Below are positions 27,019 through 38,926 of a stretch of DNA of 64,000 nucleotides, piece after piece. This DNA is from Anthoceros angustus (taxonomy: Eukaryota > Streptophyta > Anthocerotopsida > Anthocerotales > Anthocerotaceae): the NCBI GenBank assembly GCA_010909165.1, contig MU008177.1, forward strand, positions 806,001 to 870,000, read 5' to 3'. How positions within the stretch are numbered: the stretch's first letter is position 1; each line of letters begins with the position of its first letter. The notes beneath the pieces are model-generated. The model did not search any database. It had not been told where the DNA came from and worked only from the letters and a program-made list of their open reading frames with translations. A program made the position numbers and the translations under genes.

Positions 27019-29044
27019 ATGGCAGGAAGCTGCTCTGTCGCCGGTGGGAGCAGCAATAGTATGGCATTGTTCCCACTCGACAGCAGCGGAGCCTTGAGGG
27101 TGCATTCCGGGAAGATTGCAGTTTCCAGCGCCAGCGGGTCTTGGGGCGGTGGAGCGCTGGGCAGAGTGGTGAGACTGTCTGCCCGGCGTCATTTTGCAGC
27201 TCCTAGACATGGGTTCGGATTCAGAAGGTGTGGACTAGTTGTTCGAGCACACTTGGAGACCCAGGCGCCTGGCCCAGCTGCTGTGGTAGTCACCAAGGCC
27301 GAGCCTCCTAACTCAGTTGCTTCGGTGGTCACCAAGGAGGAGGAGAAACTGAGCCGAGGGACTCTTATCTGGAGGGCTGCCAAGCCTCCAATTTACTCAG
27401 TTGCTCTCATTCCCTGCTCGGTCGGTGATAGTTCCTTGATATGTATGACTCCCATCCCTGTGTTTCTCTTTGGATGACCCCATGCTAATTACCTGGAGGA
27501 GCAGGTTGCAGCAGCAGCCGCCTATGTGGAAACAGGAGAATTCCTCGGACCTCAGTATCTGCTCATGTTGCTGTCAGGAGGTCTCATCATTGCTTGGCTG
27601 AATTTAAGGTGTGACTAATATACAGGTTCATGTCTATGTCCATGGCATCAGCCCTTCTACAGGGTGAACTCACTCCGTGCACTTGGCTCCTGCAGCAACG
27701 ATGTCTTTGATTTCGAGGCAGGCATAGATGGAAACAAGAAGGAGTCCGTGGTCAACATGACAGGAAGGTCCATACTGCACCACATGCTTCGGTCTCGATT
27801 AACGACCTGTGCACTTGTGAAAATGAAGCCTGACAGGAGATCTGCTGCAGGTTGAAGGACGTGTATCTGGCTGGAAACGTTTGCCTGGCACTGGGTTTGG
27901 GAGGATTTTTGTGGGCAGCTCAACCAACAGGCAATCTGTGGATTCCAGCACTTGCAGCTGTGTCTGTTTCGTGTGGTTTTCTATACCAGGTTTGAGACCA
28001 TCTCATCTCCACTCCTCGCCCGGAAACCCAGCCCTCCTCACAGATGTTAACTTCAAAGCCGTGTGCTACATGGCAGGGGCCACCGTTCCGCTGGGGTCAC
28101 TTGGGGCTGGGAGAACCCCTGGTATTTGTTGCAGCAGGCCCTTGCATCACCACTGCTTTCTACCTCGGTTTCGCACCTGTCAGGTTTGTGAAAGCACCCA
28201 TATCTTCTGTTCACGGACCCTCTCAATTCGATGACCCACGTCTTTCTCAATCAGTAGCCTGCCTTGTAATGCAGTGGATCTTTACCTCTGTCTCTCACAA
28301 TAGCTGGGTGTTCCGTTCTGGTCGGCATAACAACCGGCCTCATCCTCTTGTGTAGCCACTTCCACCAGGTACTGTTTGATGCTTGCCAGCACACACTGTC
28401 CCTATTTCACTCGTGCTCCAATTTTGTAGTGACCGCCTTTTTGCTCGCACTGCCAGATAGAGGAGGACATAGCCGCCAACAAGCTTTCCCCCCTCGTAAG
28501 CCAGCCGGACGCAATCACCTGGAAGGTGTCTTGCTGCTCAATTCATGCTACATTTCCTGATTACTGCACTGTCGTAACAGGTTCGGTTGGGAACGTTGAA
28601 CGGATCAAGAGTTGTTGCTGCCGCAATCGTGGGAATGTACTCTACCGTGGCTGGGATGGTGGCTCTGAAGGCGCTTCCACTGTCCTGTGCTGTACGTTAT
28701 GAACTTCAGCTCCCTTGTCTTCCAGGTTGTGTATCTACTTTTCCCTTCCCTGACTCTGGAATTGTGGCCACGGTTCCCGCAGGTGACCTCGCTGCTGACG
28801 GTTCCAGTAGGGAAGCTGGTGATCGACTTTGTGACAGAAAATCATGCGGTAAGTTGGCTTAGAAATCTCATCTCCTTCCAGCGCTTCATCGCAGAATCGT
28901 AATCTGTTTTGCTGCAACCATGCACAGGACAAGGAAAAGATCTTCATGGCCAAGTACTTCGCTGTGAGGCTACATGTGGCGCATGGGATGGCTTTGGTCG
29001 CGGGATTGCTTCTTTCTGCATGGCTTCCTCTTCCAGACTTGTGA
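27019..29044 (+). CDS. ABC4: 1,4-dihydroxy-2-naphthoate phytyltransferase, chloroplast (ABC4/MenA type)
   Basis: This integral plastid-membrane prenyltransferase attaches the phytyl chain to DHNA, the late step of phylloquinone (vitamin K1) synthesis for photosystem I. Ten exons join in frame: 27019-27424, 27512-27608, 27696-27767, 27851-27989, 28077-28183, 28275-28368, 28457-28495, 28581-28691, 28783-28848 and 28928-29044, giving 415 residues. About 110 residues of Ser/Ala/Arg-rich transit-like leader precede LSRGTLIWRAAKPPIYSVAL. The aspartate-rich active site NDVFDFEAGIDGNKKESVVN matches the family's N-D-x-x-D-x-x-x-D pattern. Later blocks are PPFRWGHLGLGEPL, GLILLCSHFHQ, LPLSCAVTSLLTVPVGKLV and ENHADKEKIFMAKYFAVRLH. 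Hydrophobic helices fit the UbiA fold. Exon borders were chosen by phase and family continuity. The exon 6 start at 28275 is required to keep frame. Confidence 0.94.
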
Positions 29045-29130
29045 TAGTCTACGTGAATTCGGCACTTCGCAATCCCAGCTGGGGGATGTATGTAGAAAAT
29101 TCTTTGTATATTCATGTGTGACTACAGGGG

Positions 29131-31739
29131 TCAAATGACAGTCACAACGCTCTTGGTCACGACGTTCTTGCCGAAGCTTCCAGTCGGGCTGCCTGTAGGC
29201 CCGTTCTTACCGAAGTACGGAGCCATGTCCCCTGTTTCTAGAACTACCTCCAGACTTTTATCACCGCGCCAGATTACTAGATGCAATGCCTGCCCGACGG
29301 CTGATGCTTCAACCAGTCTCTGTAGTTGGACGCTGCTGGACATATCCACTCCATCGACTCGAACAATAACATCCCCGGATCTCAGACCCGCAATGGCAGC
29401 TGGCGAATCTGGAGACACCTACACAGAAAACAAATGTCAGCCTGCGTTTCAGCACTGGCTGTGCTGAGAGTGTGGTTACCCTCTACCTTCACAATCAGGA
29501 CACCCTGAGCTTCTGTTATTGGGACTCCTGTGTTCGGGTCAGCGTTGTAGTGCCTTGCGAGGTCTACAGATAATGTGGCCTGTACACCGAGGACACAATA
29601 CACCGATGTGAGTGAGGAGACAAAGGAATTAGAGACTAAAAGATTATGAATGGCTCACCATCTGAATTCCAAGAAAGGGGTGCTCAACCGGCTTCCCTTG
29701 GCCTAGAGCTTCCATGATCTTTCTTGCCTGCATATCTCCAACAAGACCTTGATAAGATTCAACATATCAAGCACCATGATATCAATAATGTAGATAGCAG
29801 TACCTTATTGATAGGGATCGCAAAGGATATGCCCTCAGCATCTGCTCGAATTGCTGTATTGATCCCAATGACCTGTGCGAACACGTTGTTTGAGGAACAG
29901 AAAATTAATGACATCTTCTCTGTAGGTGTCGACAAATCATATGCATGTGTCAGCCTGACCTCCCCAAACTCGTTGACAAGTGGTCCCCCTGAATTCCCTG
30001 GGTTGATAGCACAGTCTGTTTGAAGGAAGTCCAACCTTTTATCAGGTATGCCCACCTGAAAGCAGAAGGAGCCTGTTAAGTCCGGCCAGCTAACCTGCAA
30101 ATGGTATGCTTCTGACAGACAAACCTCTGCAGCTGTGCGGTGAAGGTTACTGATTATGCCTAGGCTAACTGTGTTGTCAAGCCCAAAGGGGTTCCCGACC
30201 TGCGCCCATTTCAGTCATCAGGAGAGTTGATGTAAGCCACCACATTTCACCAGACAAGAACAGTTTGCTAAGTGGAAGTAGTAGTTGTTTTGTCTACAGC
30301 GACACACTCAAAACGTTTACCGCAATGACCCAGTCACCAAGCTCCACAGTGCGACTGTCACCAAGGAGAGCAGTAGGAAGAATATCACCTTCAGCATGTG
30401 GAACCTGCATTGCAATTCAAAATTACATCATAAGGACAGGCGGATTTGCTTCTGACAGAACAACCACCCGCTGTACAAAGAAAACTGACCTTGATGAGAG
30501 CTATATCTGTGATGTCATCTGTACCTGCCACCTCACCTTCAAAACTTCTGCCATCAGTGAATGTGACCTATAAAACAAAGGTCCTGCAAGTTAAAGGGTG
30601 AGAAGTATCCAGAAAGATTTCAGAATCAACTGTGGCCATGCCGGATGCCTGTATATACCTTCACTCTATCTGCACCCTTCACAACGTGAGCATTTGTTAC
30701 AATCATCCCTTGATGACCATCAAATACGAATCCACTCCCTCTGCAATCAAAGCCACCCGATTTCAAAGCCTTAGCAGAACTTTTGGATCAGATAACGGTT
30801 GAGGAAACAGATGGACTGCAGGGTAGCGTCAGCTTCTGACTGGCCACGCTCTCGTCGAAACTTGCGGGGAACCTGAAGCTCAGTCTCCCCAAACCATTGC
30901 CGGAAAAGGTGATCACGGTTTTCTACCACTTCCTGCTCTCCAGTAGGAAAGTCCCTGATGATAGTTTAGGCATATGGGCTCAGCTGAATTGGAAGACTTC
31001 CCTATGCCAAAAGAAGTGATCTTGCAGGAAACACCAGAGAAAGCATCAGAAACATTACTAACCTTTCGGTGTCAAGACGCACCACTGCAGGTCCCACCTT
31101 GTTAGCAGCAGTTTTAACAAAGGAATTACTTTTCCTCCTACGGCCTGGTCCAATTCCTACAAAGGAAACACTAGAGTGGGGCTTCTCTTCAATTCCTACA
31201 AGACCACGTTTCTCCAGCTCACAGGGCATCGTTGACCTAGACATGGGAACTCTCCTCTGTGCACCTTTCATCTCACTATTGGCACTCTCCCTAATTAACC
31301 TGCTGGTATCCCCTATTGGACTAAGCGGGACTACAAGTAGACGACTATATCTCCCTTCAGAGAAAATGATGTCCGAAGAGGAGTGATTCAACTGTTCTAC
31401 AGCCAAGGAGGGTGAAGCACCAGGTGAACTACCAGCAGTAATCATAGCCCCCGAAGCCCCATAGACACAGCACAGCACGAAGTATATACAGTTGCACAAC
31501 TTTTTCAAGACAATCATCTTCAATAGGTCCACCAACGATGGACAATTTGGATAAGTTATGGAACAGTTCAATCTCCCGGCACAGCTCACTCCAGCTGCAA
31601 AAATATAAGCGGCGTCAGACGCTAAGTCTAAAACAGCCTCAGAATCAGCGCCTGTACAGAACGGCTGCAACGAGCTTAGGGCCATGCTCATCTCACCCTG
31701 ATGGGACGTTTGTCGGAGACCAGATAAGGATTTGCACAT
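29131..31739 (-). CDS. HtrA/Deg serine protease with C-terminal PDZ domain
   Basis: Deg proteases degrade damaged organellar or periplasm-like proteins as oligomers. Exons (minus) are confident from 30954 down: 30954-30841, 30740-30659, 30567-30490, 30404-30321, 30199-30125, 30055-29960, 29872-29804, 29727-29659, 29579-29487 and 29418-29131. All three catalytic residues are visible: His in [15 protein letters not shown], Asp in [10 protein letters not shown] and Ser in [13 protein letters not shown]. The PDZ part follows ([20 protein letters not shown]). Upstream, the exon ending at 31063 carries [20 protein letters not shown], the start of the protease domain, resembling cyanobacterial HhoA-like enzymes. 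The frame stays open up to an ATG at 31739 but the N-terminus is uncertain. A further open stretch at 31862-32234 could be a first exon, though no splice phase fits cleanly. Location (plastid, mitochondrion or nucleus) cannot be told. Confidence 0.88.
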
Positions 31740-31861
31740 GAATTGTTCCGTGCCCGTCGGATTGTTGCACCTTTGCCTGAAAAATGAGCCGAAACAGAGT
31801 CCATGACTACCGAAGATCTAAACCTTGCGATGCAATCTAAGCTGAACTGGAAAAATTACCT

Positions 31862-32234
31862 CACGAATTGAGGCCATTCTCTGCGTCCTACTACTAGCCC
31901 TGACGTGCGAAATGCATGCCAGGATAAATTGGCCTTGCAAGGAAGCAAGCACAAGCTTGAGGCAACCAGCTCGGTTGACGCTTGCGCGATCCTCCAGCAC
32001 TCCAAGCGCAAAGTCATGCTTTCCCCTTGAGCAAGATAGGCCAACTTTACGCTGTGAAGCAGTGATCATGCCTTCCTCCTTCCTTGGGGAAGAAGGTTCT
32101 GGTGGTCCTCTCTTGCACACAATAATTCTCATCGTGGGAATTTTCAAGCGTAGAAAGATTGATTCCTTGGCCTGTGACGTGACTGGTTGGAGCAAGCGCT
32201 GTGGAGCTTTTACACAATGAGCCAAGCTCAGCAA
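31862..32234 (-). other. Possible 5' exon or UTR of the HtrA gene
   Basis: A 124-codon open stretch begins MLSLAHCVKAPQRLLQ and ends in front of a GTAATT donor-like site. It is basic and could be a targeting leader. However, joining it to the next acceptor leads to an early stop in the phase I tried, so it is unresolved. Confidence 0.25.
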
Positions 32235-32763
32235 AGATTGCCTGCTATCTCGAGAGATATTTTATCAACAAGTTCAACATCCAACCATCCGCAACAATTT
32301 TGTTGTGGGAGAGCACTGAATTCAGTGCAATCACTACGTGGCTCAATCCTGCTCACATTTTCTACATGCAGATACCATGCATGGTTGATTTAACTCAAGC
32401 CAAAGGCCTCTCTAAAGCTTTTCGTCCCCAGCCCTCAGCAATCCCAACCATCTAAGATGCAAAGAAGGTTGCACCAACAGTACAAAGAGAAGGAAGAGAA
32501 AAGGGATGTAATTGGGTCTATACAAAGTTAACATCTGCAAAGCATCTCGCAGCTTTTGCATCTGTTGGACTTACCAGTACCAGACAGTTTGGGTGCTAGT
32601 AAAAAGGTGATGACTGCTGCCCCCTCCTGCGCAATCCTCAGCCACGGACAACTTCACGACACGATGCATAAAGCGCAAACCAACTGAGCCAATGTGTGCC
32701 ACTGGCGCTTCTTCACAATCTGAAAGTAGATTCCTAGCTACTAGCCAGCTTGAGGTCATGCTG

Positions 32764-33918
32764 TTAGAAATAGATCTGCCTACACTGCACTTGTGTCGTC
32801 TCCAGCGGACAATAGGGGCACTTGAATGTTCTAGAATTGCCCTTAGCAAGCTTCTGGATGGACTGCTTGCAGAGGACATGGCCGCAAGGCATAAGCATGG
32901 GAGGGTTTTCAGCTGTGCTCTGCTCCCTAGACACTGGGCAAGCAAATATCGAATGAAACTGAAACTCCTTGTCAAGCTCTATTTCTACTGGAAGCTGCTT
33001 CATCGCTAGCCACTCATGCTTCTTCTTTGCCATGACTGAGGCCAGCTTGAGAAGCGTGGGCAGAGCCTGAGAGCCTGCAGTTATGACCACGTGAAGGGGG
33101 CTCTCGTATGCCTGCCCTAGGAGACTACAGCACTCCCTGGTGAACTCCAGAGCCACAGCATCCCAATGAGCCGCAGCAAGCAAGTCCGAATACGGCGAGG
33201 ATTCAAGCCTGCCGGCAAACAGCAGGCAACCCATGAGCCTCTGTATATCTAACATGTGCTGTGAGGCGAACAGTTCAAAGCAGCTCCGGCCATACTTGAG
33301 GGCCGCTGCGCGTCCACTCGTGTGGAGCACATGCACGAACTGCAGCTGGTGCAGCTTAAACTCCAGCGACGATCCTTTCTTGTGCAAATCCTCTGTGTGC
33401 GCCCTAGCCCACCCAAGAGCGGCCTCCAGATTCCTGTTCTTCATCTGCTCCAGAACCTGATACATCTCATAGAAAGGTGCTTTAAGAGCCAAGGCATCCT
33501 GTTGCTGCGTTTCCTGGACAAAGCAGTCCCCCAGATCAAACAGACCCTGCCTGTAAAAATGGAGAGCCACTATCTTGTTGATGACATTGCTGTCAAAATC
33601 GATTTCCCTGTAAGCCTTGGAAATGTCCAGGTTGAACACCTTGTCAAGCACTTTCCCATACTTGCTGACAGCCAGATTCACCTCTTTCTGCGAAGCCGCA
33701 AGCTGGTTGGCAGGTCCCAGTTCCGTCAGTCTGGCCTGAAGCTCAACCAGGTAAGGCCTGCAATCTGTCTGCTGATTTTCCACCGTCTCCAGCAGCTGCT
33801 TGGCTGTGTGCTCAATCTCCTGAATCATCCTGTCTAAGACATCGTGAGTCTTGGTATTCGACAGCTTCTGCTTCTTCGAAACCCGCTCGAATGCATCACG
33901 GATGGAAGATAAATCCAT
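32764..33918 (-). CDS. RMD5/RMND5-type E3 ligase subunit of the CTLH (GID) complex
   Basis: Part of the multi-subunit CTLH/GID ubiquitin ligase; pairs with a MAEA/Fyv10-type partner. A single exon of 384 codons. N-terminal helix (about 1-70, MDLSSIRDAFERVSKKQKLS); a LisH-like stretch around 110-145 (VINKIVALHFYRQGLFDLGD); CTLH around 150-210 (YEMYQVLEQMKNRNLEAALG); CRA region to about 300 (FVHVLHTSGRAAALKYGRS). The C-terminal RING-like domain (about 325-370) has ACPVSREQ, LMPCGHVLCKQSIQKL and FKCPYCP. The first zinc-site pair is incomplete (C-P-V-S instead of C-x-x-C), as usual for this family. The end is TTQVQCRQIYF. All parts are in one frame with family length, so the call is firm. Expected to be nucleo-cytoplasmic. 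Confidence 0.93.
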   Translation of the reverse strand: MDLSSIRDAFERVSKKQKLSNTKTHDVLDRMIQEIEHTAKQLLETVENQQTDCRPYLVELQARLTELGPANQLAASQKEVNLAVSKYGKVLDKVFNLDISKAYREIDFDSNVINKIVALHFYRQGLFDLGDCFVQETQQQDALALKAPFYEMYQVLEQMKNRNLEAALGWARAHTEDLHKKGSSLEFKLHQLQFVHVLHTSGRAAALKYGRSCFELFASQHMLDIQRLMGCLLFAGRLESSPYSDLLAAAHWDAVALEFTRECCSLLGQAYESPLHVVITAGSQALPTLLKLASVMAKKKHEWLAMKQLPVEIELDKEFQFHSIFACPVSREQSTAENPPMLMPCGHVLCKQSIQKLAKGNSRTFKCPYCPLETTQVQCRQIYF

Positions 33919-35498
33919 CCCACCCCACGTGCCTGCACCTGGTCACCCCAAACCTGCCCAAGAAGGAGGCCCAATTCGCCTGAGACAGTTTATGCTTCTT
34001 TCACGCCCGCTCAAATGCATCAGCAACGGAAGATACACCCATCCTACCTCAAAACCAGCCCGACACTGAAATTCAATTTGCCTGAGACTGGTGAGTGCCT
34101 TTTCATGCAACAATTCAGCCATGCCCTGTGGATACCTTCCTGCTTCTACCCTCCAGCAGTGATCCCACCCAGTTGCACGCATCCACGCCCCTCAAAAAGG
34201 TCGTCCTCGCAGACCATTGCCTGAGTCTGAGCCTGAGCCTCGAAACAAAGAAGATCAGGATTTCAACAGGCGGCACCTGAGGCTTCGCAGGCACATACCC
34301 ACAACACCACTGCCAAGATTCAGCAGACGCCACGCTCTACACCCCATCAATCCCAGGCAGTTACACAGCCTCTCCAAACCCTGAATTCATCTGTGGCCCA
34401 AGCAAAGGATAACACAAGCCAACACAGCCAATGACATCACCAACACCACACAATCTCCACCATATCCCAGGAAGAACTGCATCACACAATCCAGCAGGGT
34501 TCCCTAGCAAGCAACAGGGAAGCTTCGTCTCACCAGGCCCTCCACAGTGAGATGCGGCAGCCACTGCTACCCAGCCGCCTTCCCTTGCTCCCCAATCCAG
34601 CCTCAAGTGCAGCTGCACGCCCGCTGGAGGATTCCGGGCAAAGGCTGGTCTCCTCAGCTTTGACGCCACAAATTCATGCACGCTTACATGGACTTGGCCC
34701 TCGACTAGGGTTAAGAAGAGCCGTATGAAGATGGCCTGTATGTAACCAGATTCCAACCAAGCACTTCGGCCGCACATATAGTCAAGCCCATTAGTCTTGC
34801 CACCACTTGGATTCTTCAGGATTTCTAGCGCGCAATATCGAATTATGTAATGCAATCAATAGCTACATCATATTTTGAAATCCTGCCACGAGTCGGCTCG
34901 TCTTCACAAAATTTGCTACTCGCTGCCAATTCGCTCTCAACTCAACGCCTATTAGCGTTCCATTCCCTGCAGCGCTCGCCGCCTTTCGCAAGCACAAGCG
35001 CATTGATGCGTACAAATTTCACGGCACTCTACAATTTCTCAATCACGATCTCATGCGCAAAAGCAATTGCTGCTCTTCTCCCGTCATCCTGCGCACATGG
35101 ATCGAAGAGCTAGGAACTTGATCTGCAATCTCAGAAGAATTGGTCACCAGAACAACAGCTGCCTCTAGCCAGAAGATCCTGATGGCAGCCGCATGTGAGG
35201 GCACGATCTGCGAGCGTCGCATTCAGGTTCTGGCTATCAATTTCGATCTAGAGTAGGTGAAAACGTTAGTGAGATCAGCCGCTGTTCGCAGCAGGGCTTC
35301 AATTGCCAGCAACCTCGAGTGAAGGAGGAGGAGGCGGCCATGGAACGGTTTTGATGATCATCGGTTTCTGCAGAGAACCGTGAGAGACATCCGGAGCAGC
35401 CATTCCTTTTTCTCACAGCCAAAGCATTTGCAACACACACGTTGTCGACAAGGAAGCACAGGTGTACGAAGGCAATGCATCGTCTTTGGATACAATTG
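33919..35498. other. Leader/intergenic stretch between RMD5 and PPR gene 1
   Basis: No conserved gene. A minus-strand frame of 164 codons (34361-34855) has no recognisable domain. The first 130 bp hold a partial tandem duplication of the RMD5 start region (see 33985-34045). Confidence 0.5.
33985..34045 (-). repeat. Duplicated RMD5 start region forming a 13-codon upstream ORF
   Basis: The block resembles the first exon start about 125 bp downstream. On the minus strand at 34042-34001 it reads MGVSSVADAFERA then stop, beside MDLSSIRDAFERV of the gene. If transcribed in the leader it would be an upstream ORF. Confidence 0.6.
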
Positions 35499-38400
35499 CT
35501 ATGTATGTTGTATTCTGTAATCAGACTTGCGACATGAGGCATCTTCCTCCACTCCCATCAAACATTGTACATTGGGAGCATTCCCTGCCTTCTTCAGCTC
35601 CGAAGTTAGAACTTGTAGTAATTCATACAACAAAGCTTGGTGTTCATGCCTGCAGTCTCTCACCAGAAAAGTATGAATCTCTTGATCGTGCTCGATCCAG
35701 CTCTTGCCAGGCTCCTTCCATGCACCTGCTCGTTGTCTCAAGTCCTCGATCTCCTTCGCAGATTCCCACATGTCGGCATCGGCATAGATGTTTGTCATCA
35801 GCGAATATGCTGCAGCTTGTTCAGCCTTGGACTCTACTGCACAATTGAAGGCTCGCCTTCCCAGCGTCACGTTCCCGTGTGTTCGGCAAGCGGCAAGCAA
35901 ACACAACCATACTTTCGACGTAGGCTGCATAGGCATTTCCAGAATTAAACATTCTGCTCTGTCGAAGATTCCTGCACGAGCAAAGAGGTCCACCATACAG
36001 GCATAATGCTCCAGATCTGGGTAAATCGCATGATCTCTAGTCATGCTTTCAAAATAAAACTGTCCTTGCTCCACCATGCCAGCATGACTGCAAGCGCACA
36101 GGAGTGCCGTAAACGTTATTCTATCTGGTTTCATGCCTGAGAGGCACATTTCTTCATATATTTGCACACTCTTCATACAGTCTCCTTGGCGAGCATACCC
36201 AGCCAGAAGTGCAGTCCATGACACCACGTTGGGCTGCAATACTGAGTTAAACACAAGTTGAGCGTCCACCATACTTCCACATCTTCCGTATGCATGGATC
36301 AGATTATTTGCCACTGAGAGACTGTACTGTAGTCTGCTGTCTGTTATAATCCGATGAGCTTGCCGGCACTTATTCAAAGCTCCAGTACTGCTGCATGCTT
36401 CCAGCACGGAGAGCAATGTAGCCTCATTCGACTCCACGCCTTTTGCTTGCATTTGTTCGTAAACCTGCAAGGCCTTTTCTCCTTGTTCTTGCCAAGCATA
36501 TGCTGCAATCATCGTGTTCCACAAAGGTACATCCGGGTGGACAACTCCATCAAATACCTGTTTCGCATTCGCTATGTTTCCACACTGTGCATACATACTG
36601 ACCAAAGCACTGGAAACAGACAAATCTGAATCATAACCCAAGAGAGAGGCTTGGGCATGAATTTCCTGCCCGTTCCGCAGAGCCTCCATTTTCACCTTGC
36701 TACCAGGAACTGATGACCCTTCATCGGTTCCGGCAAGGATGCCACATGCTTGAAGTGCACCAATCAAAGTCCATGCATCGGGTGTGAACCCCTCCTGGAG
36801 CATTTGACTAAAGATTTGCAAGCACTTTTCTCCCCGTTGTTGCTCAGCATATGCTGCGATCATGGCATTCCATGACACAACATCACAGTGAGATGATTTG
36901 TCAAACATGTCCTGTGCATCTCTCACGGATCCACACTTTGCATACATACTGACCAGAGTGCTGGCAACAAATTTGTTAGTGTCGAACCCCCTTTCGACAG
37001 CTTCTGCATGCAGTTGCTTGCCCTTCCGCAGGGACTCAAGTTTGACTTCCTGCCCCTGCAAAAACGTACTTTCCTCATTTTCTGAAAGAGAACTGCATGC
37101 TTGGAGGGCGCTGACGAAGGTCCAAGCATCTGGTTCCATGGCTGCCATGAGCATTCGCCTGTATGTCAGCCATGCTTGTTCTCCTTGGCCCTGATGAGTG
37201 TAAGCTGCAATCATCGAATTCCACGACACCAAGTCTTTGTGGGACAATATGGCAAAAACATGTTCTGCGTCCTTCATGCACCCACACTTGGCATAAACAC
37301 GAAACAGAGTGCTTACGACCAACACATCAGACCCATAACCTAGCCGTGCCACTTGCATGTGTATATCCTTTCCCTTCTGCAAGGACGCCAGTTTGACAAC
37401 ATCACCACAAACAAGTGCTCCATCCTCCTCTTCTGCGAGGGTGCCAATTGCTTGAAGCACACTTACCAAGGTCCAGGAATTTGGCAAGATACCTTCCTCC
37501 TGCATCTTGGCGTACATCTGCAAAGCCTTCTCTCCTTGATGATGATGAACATATGCAGTAATCATTGCAGTCCACGAAACAACATTCCTCTGAGACAGAT
37601 GACCAAACACCTGTTCCGCAAGGGCAATGCTCCCACACTTAGCATACATACTCACCAAGGTGTTGCATACGGACATGTCAGAATCCAAACCCCAGAGCAC
37701 AGCTTCAGCATGTATTCCCCTCCCTTTCCCCAAGGCCCCTGACTTCACATACTGCCCATCCACAAGAACCCCTTCCTCCTGCTCTGCAAGCGCACCACAC
37801 GCTTGAAGCGCACTGACGAATGTCTGAGCATTCAGCCTGACACCTTCCGCCTTCATGGCTGCATAAAACTGCAACGTCCTCTCTCCTTCACCCTCCTGAG
37901 CATACGCCGCGAGCATCACATTCCATGACACAACATCGCGATGAGTTAGTCGGTCAAACACCTGCTGTGCATCAACGAGGCTCCCACACTTTGCATACAT
38001 GCTCATGACAGTACTAGCAACATAAGTGTGCGACCCGAAACCACGTCTCACAGCATCAGCATGAATCCGCTTACCCTCATTCAGGTCCCTCAGCCTGCTG
38101 CAAACCTTGAGCACGCTAACAAAAGTATACTCATTCGGCTCCACACCTTCCTGCTGCATCTGCTCATAACATACCAGAGCCTCCCGAAACTGCCAAGCAT
38201 CGCTATACCCTGAAATGACGGCCGTCCAAGAGAAAACCGTCCGATGCACCAACCTTGGAAACAGAGAGAGCCCATCAGCAAAGCCCCCACATTTGATGAG
38301 CGTAGTAACCACAAGGTCACCCAGAAACCTGTGAGACTCCAGCCCATCCTCAGCCAGACGAGCATGCACCAACTTAGCCTGAGCAAAATCCTTCTTTTTA

Positions 38401-38672
38401 CTGCAATCCTGCAACAGAGTTGCATACATGCGCACGGAAGGCACACTCCCTCCACCATCCACACTCTCCTTCCTGGAAACTTCCCCCAGCTCCCCAAACT
38501 GCGTCTCCTTCTGCGAGCCTGCCTTGCAGTCCCAACACATGGCGGCATCCGGGGAGGAGTCATGCCGAAGAAAATTCTCCACACTTCCTCCTCCTGCTCT
38601 CGTCAATGGCAAGCCTCCCTGGCAAAGCATAGCAAAGAAAATTTCAGCACCAATCTCGACCAAAGACAACAT
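35499..38672 (-). CDS. PLS-class PPR protein 1, E/E+ type without DYW domain
   Basis: PPR proteins of this class bind single-stranded organellar RNA base by base and direct C-to-U editing. One uninterrupted exon of 1057 codons. Repeats run from about residue 82 to 940, with canonical units such as VVSWNVMLAAYAQEG and LVSMYAKCGS. The E/E+ end (about 940-1030) has GAWKEPGKSWIEHDQEIHTF followed by a short tail ending DYRIQHT. There is no HxE...CxxC deaminase, so catalysis would need a partner DYW protein. Four repeats (around residues 295-317, 412-434, 531-551 and 648-668) carry an acidic insertion of roughly 15-20 residues between the usual 'LQACG.L' and 'KG..IHAEA' parts, as in PPR gene 3. An N-terminal organelle-targeting leader is plausible but weak. 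MCWDCKAGSQ and later Met codons give other possible starts. Confidence 0.9.
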   Translation of the reverse strand: MLSLVEIGAEIFFAMLCQGGLPLTRAGGGSVENFLRHDSSPDAAMCWDCKAGSQKETQFGELGEVSRKESVDGGGSVPSVRMYATLLQDCSKKKDFAQAKLVHARLAEDGLESHRFLGDLVVTTLIKCGGFADGLSLFPRLVHRTVFSWTAVISGYSDAWQFREALVCYEQMQQEGVEPNEYTFVSVLKVCSRLRDLNEGKRIHADAVRRGFGSHTYVASTVMSMYAKCGSLVDAQQVFDRLTHRDVVSWNVMLAAYAQEGEGERTLQFYAAMKAEGVRLNAQTFVSALQACGALAEQEEGVLVDGQYVKSGALGKGRGIHAEAVLWGLDSDMSVCNTLVSMYAKCGSIALAEQVFGHLSQRNVVSWTAMITAYVHHHQGEKALQMYAKMQEEGILPNSWTLVSVLQAIGTLAEEEDGALVCGDVVKLASLQKGKDIHMQVARLGYGSDVLVVSTLFRVYAKCGCMKDAEHVFAILSHKDLVSWNSMIAAYTHQGQGEQAWLTYRRMLMAAMEPDAWTFVSALQACSSLSENEESTFLQGQEVKLESLRKGKQLHAEAVERGFDTNKFVASTLVSMYAKCGSVRDAQDMFDKSSHCDVVSWNAMIAAYAEQQRGEKCLQIFSQMLQEGFTPDAWTLIGALQACGILAGTDEGSSVPGSKVKMEALRNGQEIHAQASLLGYDSDLSVSSALVSMYAQCGNIANAKQVFDGVVHPDVPLWNTMIAAYAWQEQGEKALQVYEQMQAKGVESNEATLLSVLEACSSTGALNKCRQAHRIITDSRLQYSLSVANNLIHAYGRCGSMVDAQLVFNSVLQPNVVSWTALLAGYARQGDCMKSVQIYEEMCLSGMKPDRITFTALLCACSHAGMVEQGQFYFESMTRDHAIYPDLEHYACMVDLFARAGIFDRAECLILEMPMQPTSKVWLCLLAACRTHGNVTLGRRAFNCAVESKAEQAAAYSLMTNIYADADMWESAKEIEDLRQRAGAWKEPGKSWIEHDQEIHTFLVRDCRHEHQALLYELLQVLTSELKKAGNAPNVQCLMGVEEDASCRKSDYRIQHT

Positions 38673-38926
38673 ACTCGGGCCGAAACAAAGCCACCGAAAA
38701 TCGCCACACCTCCAGAACTAGCAGCCCCATGCTGCCTCGGAGCATCCAACTTCGTTCCCGAGCGGTTCAATCCAGTCCACAGGCGTCGCATGGTGAGTTC
38801 ATCTCCTGGACTGAAATCCCGGGTCCCAGGGAACGCACCCACATCCACCAACCAGGTTCCATTGCCAAGGTAGAGATGCGGAGGGAAACGGAAACGCTTC
38901 CGATCCGGAAGTTGGGATGCAAATAT

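Noticed and set aside
34361-34855. 164-codon minus-strand frame between RMD5 and PPR gene 1
   Set aside because: No recognisable domain or signal, and no conserved neighbour. Not enough to call a gene.
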